Shown in pieces: positions 11,858-12,383 of a DNA stretch of 12,383 bases (position 1 is the first letter of the stretch; each line of letters begins with the position of its first letter). The notes beneath the pieces are model-generated. The model saw nothing but the letters and a program-made list of their open reading frames with translations, did not search any database and was not told the origin of the DNA. Both the position numbers and the translations under genes were made by a program. This DNA is from Acidimicrobiia bacterium UBA4744 (GTDB lineage Bacteria; Actinomycetota; Acidimicrobiia; Spongiisociales; UBA4744): assembly GCA_002403855.1 (NCBI GenBank), contig DHIO01000033.1, forward strand, positions 23,282 to 35,664, in the 5' to 3' direction.

Positions 11858-11947
11858 TGCTATTGCCTGGGCCGGGTCCCGGACACCCTGATTCATTCCG
11901 GTCCGATAGCGTTCGGCGTCTTCAGTCCAGTAGGTCCCGTCCTGGTT

Positions 11948-12383
11948 CTAGTCGGTCGGAACCCACACCAGGGCCATTTCATCGAGGGCGATGTCCGTCT
12001 TCTCCAATCCGATCTCGATGGTCGCTATGTCGAGGGCTGCCTCGTTCCACCGGTCGGTGATCCCCATCAGGTCCTCGGCGAGGTCGTCTTCGAGATCGTC
12101 GAGATCGGCTTCCTTTCCGGACAGCTTCTCCCGAGCCGATCGGAGCCGTTCTTGGGTACGGACGGTCTGTGATCGCCGGGAGGCGGCGCCGGACAGACTG
12201 CGGGACCGTCGTCTTCCGCCTAGGAATACCGAGAGAAGGTCGCCGGCTCCGGCCAGGAACTCTTGCTGACGGCGACTCTCGGTGTCCACCTCCAGCTCCC
12301 GAACCCTTCGCTCGGCGGCGGCGAGCTGGTCTTTGACTCGATCGATCTTGACCTCGTACCGGTCCCGAAGTTTGGCTACTTCG
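11948..12383 (-). CDS. Coiled-coil C-terminus of a larger protein (partial)
   Basis: The minus-strand frame is open from the window end (12383) to TAG at 11950-11948, giving about 145 residues of the C-terminus. A charged coiled coil (KLRDRYEVKIDRVKDQLAAAE, continuing through RRVRELEVD) leads to a Gly/Arg/Ser-rich linker (LLSVFLGGRRRSRSLSG). A second acidic coiled coil (REKLSGKEADLDDLEDDL) follows, and the protein ends in LVWVPTD. From memory, this arrangement, a coil split by a basic glycine-rich patch and ending LVWVP, is like the C-terminus of large actinobacterial ATP-binding proteins of the DUF87/HerA-like type. No ATPase motif is in view, so this is an inference. A GTG at 12289 could be an internal start, but the frame is open past it and the coil is continuous, so I treat it as partial. 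Confidence 0.6.
   Translation of the reverse strand, partial: EVAKLRDRYEVKIDRVKDQLAAAERRVRELEVDTESRRQQEFLAGAGDLLSVFLGGRRRSRSLSGAASRRSQTVRTQERLRSAREKLSGKEADLDDLEDDLAEDLMGITDRWNEAALDIATIEIGLEKTDIALDEMALVWVPTD

Larger units (their letters stand above)
11725..11947. other. Convergent gap with hairpins
   Basis: This is a 223-base gap between the stop of CBS-pair copy 2 and the stop of the convergent coiled-coil gene. No gene is supported. It holds two good inverted repeats (listed separately) and a palindrome CCGGG-T-CCCGG at 11872-11882. No tRNA-like fold was recognised. Confidence 0.5.

Overview
The window is high-GC and densely coded (about 63% G+C by impression), with GTG starts, overlapping stop/start codons, several putative leaderless promoters (TAnnnT at -10) and a group 1/2 sigma factor. 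This fits an actinobacterium. An Acidimicrobiia-like lineage is a guess from gene style only; no rRNA or other marker is present. It looks like ordinary chromosome: no transposase, phage gene, CRISPR array, tRNA or rRNA was seen.

Layout. (1) 83-2184, minus strand: a translationally coupled cbs-metB pair (cystathionine beta-synthase, then a cystathionine gamma-synthase/lyase), most likely a transsulfuration operon. (2) 2185-2344: a divergent control region made largely of degenerate 7-bp repeat arrays, with a leaderless-type promoter for the plus-strand gene ctaA (heme A synthase, 2345-3265). (3) 3266-3697, minus: a small membrane protein with a PHD/RING-like zinc-finger pattern, meeting ctaA stop to stop. 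(4) 3995-5146, plus: a lipoprotein N-acetylmuramoyl-L-alanine amidase. (5) 5260-7281, minus: a DUF255/YyaL-type thioredoxin-fold protein. (6) 7282-7517: a divergent promoter region rich in dyads, leading to a group 1/2 sigma-70 factor (7518-8552) and an L-2-hydroxyglutarate oxidase LhgO (8591-9799). (7) 9808-9891, minus: a short apparent remnant of the C-terminus of a nucleotide-sugar SDR enzyme. (8) 9950-11724, plus: a CBS-pair protein, a UDP-glucuronate decarboxylase (UDP-xylose synthase), and a second, paralogous CBS-pair protein. (9) 11725-11947: a hairpin-rich convergent gap. (10) 11948-12383, minus: the C-terminal part of a coiled-coil protein that runs out of the window.

Most genes are housekeeping or metabolic: sulfur amino acids, heme A for cytochrome oxidase, wall remodelling, transcription initiation, 2-hydroxyglutarate repair and nucleotide-sugar synthesis. 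The points most worth a second look are the heptad arrays that form or abut promoters and flank the cbs-metB pair in opposite orientations, the membrane-anchored PHD/RING-like zinc finger, the CBS-UXS-CBS cassette, the dyad-dense sigma-factor promoter, and the SDR remnant. I do not see convincing evidence of a wholly new multi-gene system.
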